From Onchocerca volvulus (Eukaryota; Nematoda; Chromadorea; Rhabditida; Onchocercidae), in contig HG738138.1 of the NCBI GenBank assembly GCA_000499405.2, positions 11,148,708-11,212,707 of the forward strand: DNA of 64,000 bases, given 5' to 3'. Below are positions 38,822 through 52,204 of this stretch, piece after piece (position 1 is the first letter of the stretch; each line of letters opens with the position of its first letter). Position numbers and translations under genes: made by a program. The notes beneath the pieces were generated by a model. It saw nothing but the letters and a program-made list of their open reading frames with translations. It was not told where the DNA came from and ran no database searches.

Positions 38822-39557
38822 CTCTCTCTGGAAATATTTGAGTAATTAAAATGTTGATTTATTTGGATTAATTAATTCAAAAACAATTCGTTGGTATTGA
38901 GAGATGATAAAAATGCAAAAAAAAATGTTTTATATAGTCGTTCAGATGAAATTTGAATTTTTGTGATGCATTGTCTTCTTATTTATTCTTGGAAATTCAC
39001 TTTCATTCATTTCATGGATGTATGCAAGATTTTTGGCATGCATAGACTGATCCACGTGATACAAATTTGTACTGTATTCTTAATTCAGTAATCTACTGTA
39101 TTCTTTGCCCGAGAGTTCTTGGCGTGATGCAATATTAGCATTTGTCTTGATGGAATGATTGAATAGAACAGTCTATCGAATATTTTGAATCCATGGAATG
39201 TAACTTTCTTATCATATAGTTTCAATGGAAATCCTAATTTAACATATACGAATATCATGCCGATTACTTCATTTGTCAACGCTAATATAAATCATCCGAT
39301 GCATTCCAATCTTCTGATGTACCACGTAATCTTAGTTCAATCATGGGAAGATATCAAACGAATCTTTTATTATATGAATTCATTGATCATATAATTCTTA
39401 ACAGCTTGTCGACAAGATATTATCATTCTTTAGATGTGTCTTGGAATTCTTGTATTCTGAGAATATCTACCATATATTTTGTCTTGAGATTTGTAAAATA
39501 TCGGAGCGTTTTTAATAGAATACTTTTAAAATTTTTGCATATTTTAAAAAAACGAAA
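38076..39557. repeat. 1.48-kb direct repeat, copy B
   Basis: Near-perfect second copy of 30414-31891 in the same orientation. The distance between copies is about 7.66 kb and PCYT2 lies in between. The T run near 38791 is longer than in copy A, accounting for most of the 4-bp length difference. Similarity stops exactly after the 16-mer at 39542-39557. Confidence 0.9.
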
Positions 39558-42500
39558 GTTATTCTTACCATTATTCGATGAAGTCCCTTTTCTTAGCATC
39601 TATGAATGAATTTCATCGAGATTTATGCATTCATGCAAACGCTAACTAAACATATGCATCCTCAGACGTATACAGATAAATATAGATTTACAATAACATT
39701 ATTCTGCCGATTGCAAATGGCCATCTACTTTATTCTAAATATAATTATCTATTATCGGCTTTTATTGAAGCAAAAATAATCACCTTATGCAGAGACAACA
39801 TATAATGATGATTTTTCCGTCTTTCTTTCTTTTTTTTCTTTTTTTTTTTTTTGTAATCTTTACAATTATCTCAGAATAGAAGTGCCAAGTCTTACATCAG
39901 ATTCAAATTATAGTTATCATTTTTCAGAAAATTATTTTAAAAGCTTATTTTTTATCAATTGAATGAATGAAGAAATTTTGTATTCGTCATAATTGTTTTG
40001 AAAGTAATTTAGAAATTTTCTATTCAAAGAAGTACCTTTTACTTCACTTTGACAAAACGATTAGTATTATTATGATAACATATATGACACGTAGCAAGCC
40101 ATCACTATGATACGTATATGATACATTGATAACATTATTTTATTCTTCATTATTTCAAATTGCGTGAATTTTTGATTATATCACTCATTTTACACTGAAC
40201 ATTTTATTTCTGTTTTTTCTTAGCAAATCAGAAAGTGATAATAATTTCTACAAGAAATGCTAAGAAATATGAGATTTAATCACCAAAATAAAAATACGAA
40301 AATGGGATCGATCCATTTTGTCAAAGGTTGTTGATTATCAAGTACAGATTATCAACCACATCATGTGTTAATAAAACTGCTTATATGAATGTTACATAAT
40401 TAACAATGATAAATTACCAGATATTTCCGTTTCCGCTATTTAATGAATTTCTTTTTCAATACATTAGAAAAAAGAAACTAAATAACAATCTGATAAATGT
40501 TTTTTATCTAACATCTTCATCTTTTTTCTTTTTTTTTTTTTTATTTCATCTTTACACTATTTTCGCAGATGAGTGATTGGAAGTGGATGTTAATTTCAAC
40601 TTGATAAGCAATATATGACATTCATACCGGAATTCAAATATCAAAAAAGAAGAAGCTTAAGCTGAAATTTTCAAAAAAAGGAAAATTAAGTAAAAGAACG
40701 AAACTAAAAAAAGCAAACATAATTTTGTTTTGTTTCTTTCTCTTCCTTATGGTTTAGAAATTATAAGAAGTCAAAAAATAAATAAGTAAATAAACAATGT
40801 TTTAAAACTAAGCAATGTTAAAATTTTGAGTGAATAATTGAACTAATGTGATCCGAAATGGAAAGTTAAAATATCATGTTTAATTGCTTGGAAAAAGTGC
40901 GAAATTTTAAATGAAGTTGATGGTAAAGTTTCTATCCACAACAGAAAATCGTGAACTATTCGTTTCTTGAAGAAAATGGGCAATCAAAAAAAAAAAAGAA
41001 AAAAAGGCGTGTTTTTGTAAACTTCTCTGATCGATTGTCCTATCATCCTCTTTCTCCAACATCTTCAAATTCTTTGCTAGAAAATTAGATAAAGATATAT
41101 AGAAGAATAAAGTCGGGAAATTTATAAATTAATTTCTTCTAGTCTTTTCATTTTTTGTAATTTTAGTTTGTTGAAAAAAAATAATGGAGTATGCTAGAGA
41201 AATGTAAAATGGATCACACATTATCATGTCATATAATAAATGTTCCCAAACTAATTTTTAATTTTTTACTCACAGCCATCAAAAATTATTTTCGTTTATC
41301 TTCGGATTAAAAGAAAGGATAATTTTCATTTTTATGAAATTGAGATATTTTGTCTCATTGATTCGTTTGTTTTGAAATTAAACAAATTAAATGAATTGAA
41401 CGTTCGGATCCTTAATTTTGATCATAAGATTAGTATTCATTTATTCTGACAGTAATGTAGATAGATGTGAAGTCATACGAACAGAATCATCAATAGGATC
41501 TTAATGAAGAGGATTTCTCGCAAATTTTTTTTCGTAATCAGATCATCTAATGAATTTCGGCATATATGCAATTGATATAGTCAGATTCATATAATTAAAG
41601 CTCGAAAAATCCATTGAACGTTTTTAAATATTGAAATTTTCTGCGCAAAGAGTCACACACTAGTAGGAGAACAAAATTATTGAATTATTTCAAATTTTGA
41701 ATAATCTTCATCGATTCTGTCCAGTCAATACATGAAAAAAAAAAAAAAAAAAAAAACATGATAACGTTTATAGATGATTAAATATGAATGATTAAATACG
41801 ACTGCATACATATACACCTAAGATATGTATTTTTCATATTAATTTGAAGAATGTCAGATTAACTAAGTTTTTTTTAAGTTGCCTTTCTATTTTCAATTTA
41901 AAGTACAACTTCGTCTAAACAAAAAGTTTATTGACATTTATTAACTTCTTGTTTACTAAATTTGGCTGAAATTTGCCAATATGTTCGATATCTTTATTGA
42001 ATTCATTAATTAACATCAAATACCAAAAATGCAGACATTTTTCTGTAGATCAGTGCATTTTTGAAGAAATGCTTTTTCAAATTTATAGCTACTGTAATTG
42101 TAGAAGATTAAAGCCAAAAGCCAAGGAATTTATTCAATCATATTAACATGAACAGTTTACTGAGATGCGTTATTTACGTGTACTTCAAACCGAGTATCTC
42201 GGAATCTGAAAGTTTGAATAATAATTCGTTAGGTCATGAAAAGTATGCTTGATTACAGATTATTACAGATTTATGTGCATCCTTTCAACACCTAGAAATC
42301 ATGCTCTCTACCTTAATCATTTAAAGCGTAAACTTTTGGGGAATGGAAATTTTCTTCTGAAACTTCTCAATATTTCGGAAATGTCGTGGAGTTTCGAACT
42401 CTGAATAGCAATTTATCAAGTACGAATATACTTTATTCAAAATGAATGACTATGCCATCTTTCTGACACTTTCTGAATATTTTTCCCATATCGAAAGCAT

Positions 42501-44214
42501 TATTTTTCATGCTTTAAACAAACATATGAACTTACGTATTTTGTCAGAAAATACGCGAATTTTAATGTATTTATAACTCTGATTATCGTTACATTTAACG
42601 AACAGCGGTAAAAAAAAAAAAAAAAAAATGATATTGGAATCCCCGGCATTTGAGCATTTGACGGAATTCACTCATAATTACAGTTAGAAAACAGAAAAAG
42701 AAAGGAAGTGGAGAGATGGAATACATTTGCAAACCCACCAACAAAAATTGTCAAATAAATCCTCAAAATAAACAAAAAAAGCAACATAGCTATACGGATA
42801 TCTTCTGAAGAGTAACAAGGAAGGGAACCAGATGGAACCCGGAAGAAATAGGAAGGAATTTTGGGAAAAAATGAGTATTTTACGTTTACGGAAAGAAACC
42901 GGAAACGTTTGAAGCACAAAATTGAGAAATATTGAAGAAACCATTTACATACAAAATGAAAAAGAAAAAAAATCATATTCTCTTTATACACCGAGTGAGT
43001 ATGATTTCACGAAATCAGTAAAAAAAAGTAATTTGTTATAAATTTTTTTTTAAGAATATGAAAAACGAACTTTAAAATTTCAATCAAATCCTCCTTTTTG
43101 ATAACTTCTTCTTTTTTTTTCTTTTTTTTTTTAAATCTATTCCTTTGATCTCATTTAACTTTCAGCTTGATATGATATATAAAACTACATATCATATTCT
43201 TACAATGCTGGATAAAATTCAGGATGAAATTATAGCTGACTAGGAATTGATACAAAAAAAAAATACTGTAGTATTATTCACGATTTAAGTCATAATAGGC
43301 GAATGTACTTTTTTCAGAAAAAAAAGATTCACACATTTAATTACCATTCATTTATAAGATGCGAATTTTTTTTTTTCTTTTGAAAAAAAGAAAATCAACC
43401 TAAAAGATCCATTAAAATTTGTGGGAAAAAAAAAGAACATTAGTAATATAATTTCAGTAAATATGAAATAATATATTAGTAATACTATCACTCGTCTCCG
43501 AGAATTTGAGATCCTCGTGGGTGAGAGAAAGGTAAAATGATTGAAATTATTCAGGTTTGTAGCATTAAGGTGACAATGTACCAAGCAAATTTCAGGTAAC
43601 ATACTCTTGAATAATCTCTTACACCTTGTCTCCCTTTAATTCCTTCCCTAACTATACTGTCATTGAAACTCAGTCAAATTCTTTCTTCCCTTTCCCCTTT
43701 CTTCCTTCTGTTCTAAATACTGCCACCAAAAGTTGTGTTATTAAAAACTATTTTTTTTAAATTTTGGTTGTTTTATTTTGAGCAGGCGGAAATTTATATT
43801 CCGAAATTTCTTTAACAAAAACACAAAAGATTTATCCTTCCCGAGAATTGAACTTTAAAATTTGAAGATCAGAGAATTTTCTTCAAGTTACCTAGTGAAA
43901 ACATCAAGTTGTGCATATTAAAGTGGGAAAAAAAAAATCAAAGAAAAAGAAATGAAAATACCTCGGAGGAACCATTTTGCCTGCATATAGAAGAGTTTCC
44001 ACTTAAATTATCCCGATAATTGAGATAAACAAATAAATGTAGGGAACATAATTTTAAAAAAACGAGGAAAAATCCTGATATAATGAGAGAAAATAAAAAG
44101 AAATTAAGCACTAAAAGTTGCCTAATAAGCAGATACAGTTGAAAAAACTTCTGTGATGAGCATCAACCTATAAGAGTCTGCAAAAAAATTGCTATATTTG
44201 ATGAAATAATTTGT
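39558..44214. other. AT-rich intergenic DNA, no gene seen
   Basis: About 4.7 kb without a supportable exon chain. Poly-T/A tracts occur at about 39832-39853, 41736-41756 and 42610-42627. Open frames at 42668-42991 and 43348-43602 (- strand) are complements of purine-rich DNA, rich in Phe/Leu/Ser, and unconvincing. The 3' end of the RING-H2 transcript enters from the right. Confidence 0.5.
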
Positions 44215-44220
44215 TTTATT
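44215..44220 (-). promoter_or_regulatory. Possible polyadenylation signal of the RING-H2 gene
   Basis: AATAAA on the - strand, 139 bp beyond the stop codon of the RING-H2 gene. Confidence 0.45.
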
Positions 44221-44358
44221 TGGGAAGAGAGGAAAAGAAAGACTTAAAACGGATGTTTGAATCACAGAAGTCTGTTTTACAATTTAAATCATAAGAAATC
44301 TAGTCCATCAAAAATGCCTAAACCAAAACAAAAATATTAATGGCACTTGGATCAATTT

Positions 44359-47300
44359 TTAGAAACTCGAATCAGAAAGCGCCGCATCATCGGATCCCAT
44401 ATGGGTTATAACTTGCACTGCTGCACGTGAATTTTCAAAATCATCATTCTCATCCGTTGCATTATGTTCAATTCCTGTTCCAGCAGATGTTCCCATAACT
44501 ACCGCAGTTGCTGTAGCGGTCGCCATAGCAGATGTCACTTCCGCACCACTATCTGCACCTTCCGGTGCAGCACTTTGGCGACAAATTGGGCACGTACGAT
44601 TACCTTTTAGCCATTTATCAATGCATTTCAAATGAAAATGATGTGCACATGGCAGCATGCGGACCAGATCACGTTTCTCAAAATCGCACTGACAGATAAC
44701 GCATACTTTTTCCATTAGTAGTGCCGGGTCAGTAATACGGAATGATTTTAATTTGTCAATTTCATTTCTGAAAATATAAATTATGATTCAGTCAATTGCA
44801 GCATCCATTATATTAACCATCAAATATTACGAAAATCCTCAAACGCAAATTTTCAATCAATTCTGAAATAAAGCATAATTACTTTTCTTCCGAAATATTT
44901 TTAGCCCATGCAAATAAAAGCTAACTTTGTCATTCCTTTAGGAGGCAAACGGGCCGCATTCATTTGCGGTGTTATACGGTCGAAGATATGCAAAACCGCT
45001 GCTTCCCATGCACGGAACGGAATTTCACCACTTGCTAATCTTTCTAATTGCTGATGATAATTGACTGCCGATATAGTATTGTTATCTTGAATTGGTGCTG
45101 GCGGTGGTGGTACCCATTCCGCAGCCATAGTTGGAACAGCAACAGGTCCCTCAACCTAAATTCAACACATTCATGTCTCCTAATTGACTGACCTAATGTT
45201 AACGATCTTATCGTGTAAGTCATAACACTTACATTTGAAAAAGGAAATACACATTAATTTTCTTGTTCGTTGTTTTTGCAAAAAAAAAAAGAAAGAAAAA
45301 AAGAAGAAGGTGGAAACAACAGCAACGAAACATACCAAAGGAATGGGAGTTTGGTTACTCTCTGCATAATAATCAACCGGAATATGACCATGAGCTGGAT
45401 TTGCCAGCAATTGTGTTGCAGCAGAAGGATCAACACCAACCTGAGCAGCTGCTTGAGCAATTCGAACACGGGAAGCTACCGACTCCATTTGCGCATTGAT
45501 CGGTCTCGGGAGATACGGGAAGCCTGGATACAATCGATACTGCGCTATACTACTATCCCAATTATTGCCACCGCTCACTGCCGTTGGAATTGCGGTCGGT
45601 GGCCTATAAAATGATATGTCTTACAATAATAAGATTGAATATTTCGCTGACATTTTTCTAATCAAAATACCACAATGCATCAAGTATTCTTAATCATGAT
45701 TATTTTATAAAATTTATTTTTTCTCTTTTACATAGAGTGAAATAATCACGATTATTTCATGTATTCTTGGCCTAAGAAAAGAAGGCTAATTATAAATGAA
45801 ATAATTTCTTTGTTCATATATCTAACAATTAACTCACTTAATTGAAAATCATTTTTCTACTTCATAAATCCATGATCAGAATACACAATGAATTTAAAAA
45901 TTAAATTGATCCTTGCAAATTGAGAACAAAAAAAAAAAAAAAACGAAAAAATTCCAGCTTACACCGGGAGTTCGTCCAGTGAACGCTGAATGCTCTCCGG
46001 GATGTCACTTATTAGTGGTGGAAGGAAGGCTTGGTCGGGAAATGGAATATCCTGTGACATATATTGCACTGGTGTCGTTGGCAGGCGTAAACCCATCAAC
46101 GGTTGTATCATATGATGTGCCTGCATATTTGCATATTTTGCTTAAAATGCTAGCTAAATTTATAATCAAAGCTAAGCAAATTTTTTTATGCTATCATCAT
46201 AATGCTTAAGAAATTACCTGTGGTACTTCTTTTCTTTTCATAATTTAACTTTATTATTATTAATATATCACTAATGATTTAAATACATATCATTAATATT
46301 TTCATATCTAACTTTATCATAAATATTTTACCAATGGCTTCAGTATATACTGATAAATACCATACCCACCGCTCGAATGAACCCTCCACTATAAAACTGG
46401 AAAAGAATAGAAAAATAATAAAAATAAATACCAACCGGATGTGGCAAAAAGTATGCGTAATTTGACGCGACCGAAGGAGAAAGTCCATGAAGGTGAAGAG
46501 CGATTGGAGTCTGCAACTTAATTTTTTTTGTCTCATTAAAATTAGTTGATTAATTCAAATGGTCATCATTTCATATGATACCGAATGATATGAAGTTGTC
46601 GTTTTCAAAATATAACAACTTTTTTCCACGATGTAAGAAATAAACAAACCACATTATGTACAACAGACGTGCTCGGAACAGTAGCTAGCTGAGCATGAAC
46701 TTGAGGGGCAATAACCTGAGGTCCAAAAATCGGCGTTATAGGTGGTTGTACAGCAGCAGCGGCAGTCGGATCATAACCCGGAGATGAAGGTATGAGGCAT
46801 GTTTGATCAACAACGCCTAAAAGTAGAAGGAAATGGCTAATTCGGAAAAACAACTTCAATTTATAATTTTTTTCTCCAATATTATTTTCATGAAATTATC
46901 TGGATTTTGTTTGAAATTTCATCTTTTCCCCTTCTAAACATCATTTGTTGAGCAGTTCTATTTCCACGATCATGTTTTCTGGAGCAGATTTTTTTCAATG
47001 TTAATGTGTAAAGTTAATTTCGTAGATAAAATATTACGTGATGGAAGAATCGGTTCTGTGCTGGTCTCTTAACACGATATCATTTAAATGATTGAAGATA
47101 TCGGACCTAATTTGTGTCCCAACTTCAGTTTCATGAATCAGAGAATTTGATTCTATATCTTAGCAGTGCCTACTTTTATCAATTTCTGTCACGGCATCAT
47201 GGATTCAAAGGATTGCATGAAGGGGAATAGAAATGACGTAGGGAAAAACACGCAGGAATCCATTTTCTTCTCCCTTAGGTAATACTGAAGAATGATCATG

Positions 47301-47851
47301 GATGAGGTGAATAAGTACAACCGTCCTGATACACTACGCCACAGTTCAAGCCGATTAAGACATGCGTTTATGAACCCGATCAGGAGTATCTCCGTAGGAT
47401 GGAATAAAAAATCCTAACAAATACATTATATATACAGAGATAGGAAATGAAGAGAAGGGCTTACACGTATGCGGGGGTGAGAGTAGAAAACAAGTTAAAG
47501 AAATCCGTGAAAATTCTGGAGATCTTACTATATATATATATACCCTGGGTATTTTCCGCATAACACTTTTTTTTATCGTTACCATCCGCCAAACATTTGG
47601 TTTGGGCTTGTCCTTTTCGTAATTTTGCAGGAAAAACAATTTCTTCCCTCTCTGAAAAAGATCTCAAGGTCCTGACAGATTCCGCTCAAAAATCTCAAGA
47701 CCATATTCTACTTCTGGCAAATCATCGAGATTATGCGGTATCATCCACTTTCTTTCAGCTATTTTTTTTTTTTGGAATATAAAGTCGAAATAATCTTACG
47801 CTTAGCTTATCTGGGCATACTGAATATTCGTTAAAGTTTTATTATTTCAGT

Positions 47852-47886
<35 letters not shown>

Positions 47887-49195
47887 AAAACCAACATAAC
47901 ATTGAATTTTTTTTTTTTTTTTTGAGGATACTATCAAAATAAATTAGTATTAATTGGAATAACGAACCGTTAACGCAGCAACTGGGAAATGTTGGCCTAA
48001 TATATGATGATGCATCCGCATTGGCATTACGACGACGACGACTTGCCGAGGGAACATCTGCTGCAGGTTCCACATCTGCCGTACGCTTACGTGATGTCTC
48101 ACCAGATGTCGCTGGTACCGTTGACGTTTCTGCAATTGCAATGAAAATTCCGAAAGAAATTTCAAACTTTAAATTTGAAACACATCAACTACTAAGTGCA
48201 TATCATATCAGAACAAAGAGGATGCAATTTCATCATCACGAATGATTTAAACAAATTTCGCAGCTACTAAACCTTTGTCTTTAAAACTTGAGAAGCTAAA
48301 TGTGATAGCAAGAAACTTCATTTTCAAAAACAGCTTTTACTGAAATTTGTTATCAAGATCACTGTTATCGAACTTTATTATCAAGACGAATTACGATTTT
48401 ATCATTCTATCATTGATTTCATTGATTTTATCCTTTTTTTAAACCTTATCATTCGATCAAATGGTATTAAACTTTATCATCATTAAAAATTTTCGATGAT
48501 AGCTTTTCAGAACTCTATATGAAAAATCTATGCTAATACAGGATACTGAGATGTTTAGATCACGCATATCTCAAACTAAGTTTTTAAAACAAACAAAAAT
48601 ATCACAAGAGAATTTTGGCAAAGTTTTTCCGACCTTTTCTTTTTTCGTAACAAAATATTTTGAAGCAATCCTAACTTTCATATTCTTGTGATATTATTTT
48701 TGCTGTTTTCATCGATAACTTGTACTAGTACTTTATTTCGCATCCTTCGATGGAAGCAATAAAAAGCGGTCACGTCAGAGGATGACTTTATTAAAGTGGC
48801 ACCCCAGATTAGCCATTTATATGCTTCAAATTTCAAAAAGCACAAAATTTACAGAAAAGCTATGATATGGTTGTAACATTAATTAGTTTTAAATTTAAAA
48901 TTCAAAACAAAACAGGAATTCCCAACTTTATGTGTGCATTCCATAATTTCATACTTGAATGAAGTAAAATTGATAATAAAAACTTCAAAATTTTTCTAGA
49001 GTTTTACATGCCAACGTGTTTTATTTCAGCTTTTTAATCAATTGGGTGAAAAAACCAATTCTCTCTTATCATTTAACTTTAAGTTTGGTAGCAGATAAGA
49101 AATCAGAAGATAAAGCAAGTAAAGGAAAACAAACCTGGAATTTGTTGAAAGACGAGGCCAAGATGAAGGGCCGATTCCACTTCTCTACCCGACAT
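44359..49195 (-). CDS. RNF38/RNF44-type RING-H2 E3 ubiquitin ligase
   Basis: Exons, 5' to 3' on the - strand: 49195-49135, 48129-47968, 46816-46650, 46510-46436, 46120-45963, 45603-45336, 45155-44926, 44767-44359. All phases close to 509 aa, the size of vertebrate RNF38. Near the N-terminus are basic patches (SRKRTADVE, SRRRRN). The middle is a long Pro/Ala/Gln/His-rich, probably disordered segment. Then comes a helical stretch (VNYHQQLERLAS), LPPKGMTKNEIDKLKSFRI (compare PRGLTKADIEQLPSYRF in RNF38), and a RING-H2 at 396-436: C396, C399, C414, H416, H419, C422, C433, C436, with DKWLKGNRTCPICR. The tail after the RING is about 70 residues, Ala/Thr/Gly- and acid-rich, longer than in vertebrates. 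It should transfer ubiquitin from an E2; substrates unknown. The start ATG at 49195 has an in-frame upstream stop; a further 5' alternative first exon near 52035 is possible. Intron 46817-47967 contains T/A runs and a chance open frame on the + strand. Middle exons rest on phase, splice sites and composition. Confidence 0.87.
44459..44695 (-). other. RING-H2 domain and tail start of the E3 ligase
   Basis: Encodes the C3H2C3 zinc-binding core VCVICQCDFEKRDLVRMLPC, then HHFHLKCIDKWLKGNRTCPI, and the beginning of the Ala/Thr-rich tail. This is the part that identifies the RNF38/RNF44 family. Confidence 0.92.
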
Positions 49196-50506
49196 CTTAT
49201 TTTTAATTGTTTCTTTTAAAATTTCAAAAATTTGATTTTAAAGCATCACACATATCAACAATTTGCAATAATCCTTTTTGTGTACCAGCAAAAATAGCAG
49301 AAAGAGCAGGAGCTGGTTTCCAGAGATATTTCTGACTAGATGAAGACACATCTGAGGGCACCAAAAATCAGGTGCACAATTGATTCCCTCCCTGAAACCA
49401 ATCTTCAATTTCATTTATAAATTATAATTTATATAGAGTCGTTATTTACGTATGTGTATGTAGAACGAACGTAAAAAAAAAAAAAAAAAAAAAGAAAAAA
49501 AAAACGAACGTCACTGTAAAACGAACGCAACCATAATGGTTAAACAAACAATTCAAATCTATTGAAAAATGCGAAAATAATCTCCAATAATCAAAATAAC
49601 AGCACTGCAACAGGTGTTCCTTAGTCAATTTTATCATCAAAAATTAGAATTAAAATTAAAATAGACAATTTCGATGTAAAGTCAACAGATGTAACCTTAG
49701 GATTCTTTAATACCCCTAAGCTTTCATTGCATTGTTTGCATCTATTTCACATGCAAATGCAATAATCTATTAATATCAAATTTGTTGACATTATGAACAA
49801 ATTTCTAAATTTTGATTAATATTCGAATAATTTAAATTTTGAACTTCAACTTTTCAAAGATCAAAATGTGAACTATCCTTTGAAAAACTGAAGTTCAAAG
49901 TTTAAATTATCATTCGAATAGTTACAAATAACATGCACTTTTTTTTTTTTTCATAATTCACAATATCAATCTGAAAGTTTTCACTGCAATTAAATTTTTC
50001 CAAGAATAACATAAATACTGTATCTTTGCCTAATTACAAATGTAAGCATTTTGTGCATGCTGCAAATTTAATTGATTGCTATTTACTAATGATTGCCAAA
50101 ATGGCACAGATCAGAAAGTTATTCAAGAAATGATATCGGCCTCTAGTAAGAAAGATAATTTTGTAAAAATCTACAAAAAAAAAAAAAAAAAAAAAGAAAA
50201 ATGGATGTCACAAGCCAGTACGTCCTTTTCCTCTTGAAACCAATCCTTCTTCATTTATTCATCAACCTATCCTTTTTCCTCCTATCTTGAATAGCATACC
50301 AATGTTGAAAAATGGTAGGATTTTAGATTTCATCCGAATGAAAAAGTTGGTAACATTGATAGGAATTAAAAAAGGAATAAAAATCGAGAAGTCTCGAACA
50401 GTTCTAGCAAATGAAATAATTACCTAGAAAATAAAGAAATTGAAATTATAATCAATTACAAATTTTTTGGGTGCAATTATATGATTTTATTTTCTTCCAA
50501 TCATCC
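49196..50506. other. Non-coding DNA upstream of the RING gene
   Basis: Contains A runs (49472-49504 and about 50174-50195), a long foldback at 49821-49919, and no supportable exon. Confidence 0.5.
49821..49919. repeat. ~40-bp imperfect inverted repeat (foldback hairpin)
   Basis: The left arm 49821-49859 pairs with the right arm 49878-49919. The arms share ATTCGAAT, AATTTAAA, TTGAACTTCA and TTTCAAAG in inverted order, with one 3-nt bulge and a few mismatches. The loop is 18 nt. Size and shape resemble a microRNA precursor or a small foldback element. Confidence 0.75.
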
Positions 50507-50522
50507 ATATATATATATATTC

Positions 50523-50573
<51 letters not shown>

Positions 50574-50656
50574 TATATATATATAAAATCTATGTAAAAT
50601 ATATATATATATATATGATTGAGGAAATATATGTATATATATATATTTCCTCAATC
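50507..50656. repeat. (AT)n microsatellite with perfect terminal hairpin
   Basis: Long (AT)n tract interrupted by GAATAT and TATTCATAT. At its right end GATTGAGGAAATATAT (50615-50630) is followed after 10 nt by its exact reverse complement (50641-50656). Confidence 0.85.
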
Positions 50657-51729
50657 AATCGTACCTACCATTTACTTCGCAACATTAATGTTTTCTTGTG
50701 TCACCAATCATCATCATCATCTGTCATCAATGAATTAATCATCAAATATAACAATTTTGACTCAGTCATCTGAACTCATATTTTTTTACTTTCATATCGA
50801 AAAAAAAAAAAGCAAAATTAAATAGAGAAATTGCCATAATTTTGAGTATAATTATCAATAACGTATCAATAAATCATTGCAAGTTCTGAAAGAATTATAT
50901 CTACAGATATTTAGCATTCATAAATTGCATTATTTTCCATTTCCGAGTAAACTTCCCCTGTATTTCATAGGTAAGAGATTTAAGTTACACGTCAGTAAAA
51001 AGAATAACTCGGCAGGAGTGGTCACCTTTCCTAATTAATTAATTGCAAGCACTGCTACACATAAGTCATTTCAAATTTTATGCCTAATGTTAACGTGAAA
51101 TTAAATTATGATGTTCATTGTCCTCTTCTACAACTGCGTATGCATTATCACTAACATGAAATATTATGTAATTCGTTAAAATTTCTCAAATTCGTAAATT
51201 GTAATTATTTTTGACGTATATAGGTTTATGTGAAACATAAAAAATAAAATATGAATTGTGATCACAAGAACTGCATTAATCACGTTACATTATGGTACCA
51301 TTATCATCAGCATAGATTTATATTCATAATCATGGCCGTACTTCTAATAGTAATAGAGCAATTATATTAATGACAGTAGTAATTGTAGTTGTTGCTGTTG
51401 TTGGTGACGATACCAAATGACAACAAAGAGAGAAAAGTAAGATATTCTCAGTTGATGATGTTGTCGCATATATAATCTCATCCACGTAACACATCACAAA
51501 ATAGCAAATTGGAAAATGAATTCATTAATTAAAGTAATAACCTATCATCTTCTTATTGCCCGAAATTAACGGTAACAATAAACCTTAGAAATTGCGACAT
51601 AATTTAGGGAGAATAATTAGTTACCTATCCATATTTTTACTTATCTTATTTCTAGTATCTAATTTGTTTTTCTCTCTTGCATTGAATTAACATCAACATG
51701 ACGAAAACGCTGGAGCGTAAAACGAAAAA

Positions 51730-52035
51730 TTATATACTAGAAAACTGACAAAAGGTAAATGACGTATACTGGTGATAATGATGGCGATAGTAATGATTAA
51801 GAAAATGATAAACGATAATGAGGAATGCTGATGAATAATGATGGTGATGGTAATGACTGTGAAATTGATAAACGGTAATGATATGTGCTGATGATAATGA
51901 TGTCCGTTTTGTGGACTCAGTAAATGCTGAAGAAAAAAGATCTGATTGATTTGTAATTTGAACTGGAGATCTTCTTGATGTTGTGACTCCATTAGGTGAA
52001 CAGTAGCAGTGGCCTTCTGCTGAATTGTCGCTCAT
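51730..52035 (-). other. Possible first exon with a 20-residue repeat
   Basis: An ATG at 52035 opens a frame whose first part looks like real protein (MSDNSAEGHCYCSPNGVTTS, then RRSPVQITNQSDLFSSAFTE). It then enters the 60-bp tandem repeat, read as His/Tyr/Ser-rich 20-residue units. The DNA upstream is less AT-rich, and TATATAAG lies about 165 bp before the ATG on this strand. No donor or downstream exon could be fixed. It could be an alternative 5' exon of the RING-H2 gene 2.8 kb downstream or belong to a separate transcript. Confidence 0.35.
51751..51902. repeat. 60-bp-period tandem repeat
   Basis: About two and a half copies with an exact 60-bp period; 51781-51820 and 51841-51880 match closely (GATAAACG-TAATGA blocks). 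A further diverged copy lies at 52676-52740, where it merges into a GAT/GGT-rich tract to about 52835. Confidence 0.8.
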
Positions 52036-52196
52036 GTCGATCGGGGTTTCGATTCGTTGATGTTGAAGCGTTGATTGTGTGGATGTGGAATTGTCGAACT
52101 GAATCGAATTGTTGTGGAGAGTTTGTAGAAAAGCTGCTATCGAAAACTGTTCGGGAGAACTTATAGCAAAAAATGATTCTTCTCCAGAATCCGATC

Positions 52197-52204
52197 CTTA
52201 TATA
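52197..52204 (-). promoter_or_regulatory. TATA-like element
   Basis: TATATAAG on the - strand, at the edge of a higher-GC island and upstream of the candidate exon 51730-52035. Core-promoter role inferred from position only. Confidence 0.3.

Noticed and set aside
42668..42991. 107-codon - strand open frame, Phe/Leu/Ser-rich
   Set aside because: Complement of an A/G-rich stretch, with two overlapping frames open; no signal or family resemblance.
47597..47782. 61-codon + strand open frame inside an intron of the RING gene
   Set aside because: Composition is a little better than background, but there is no homology, start context or splice partner.
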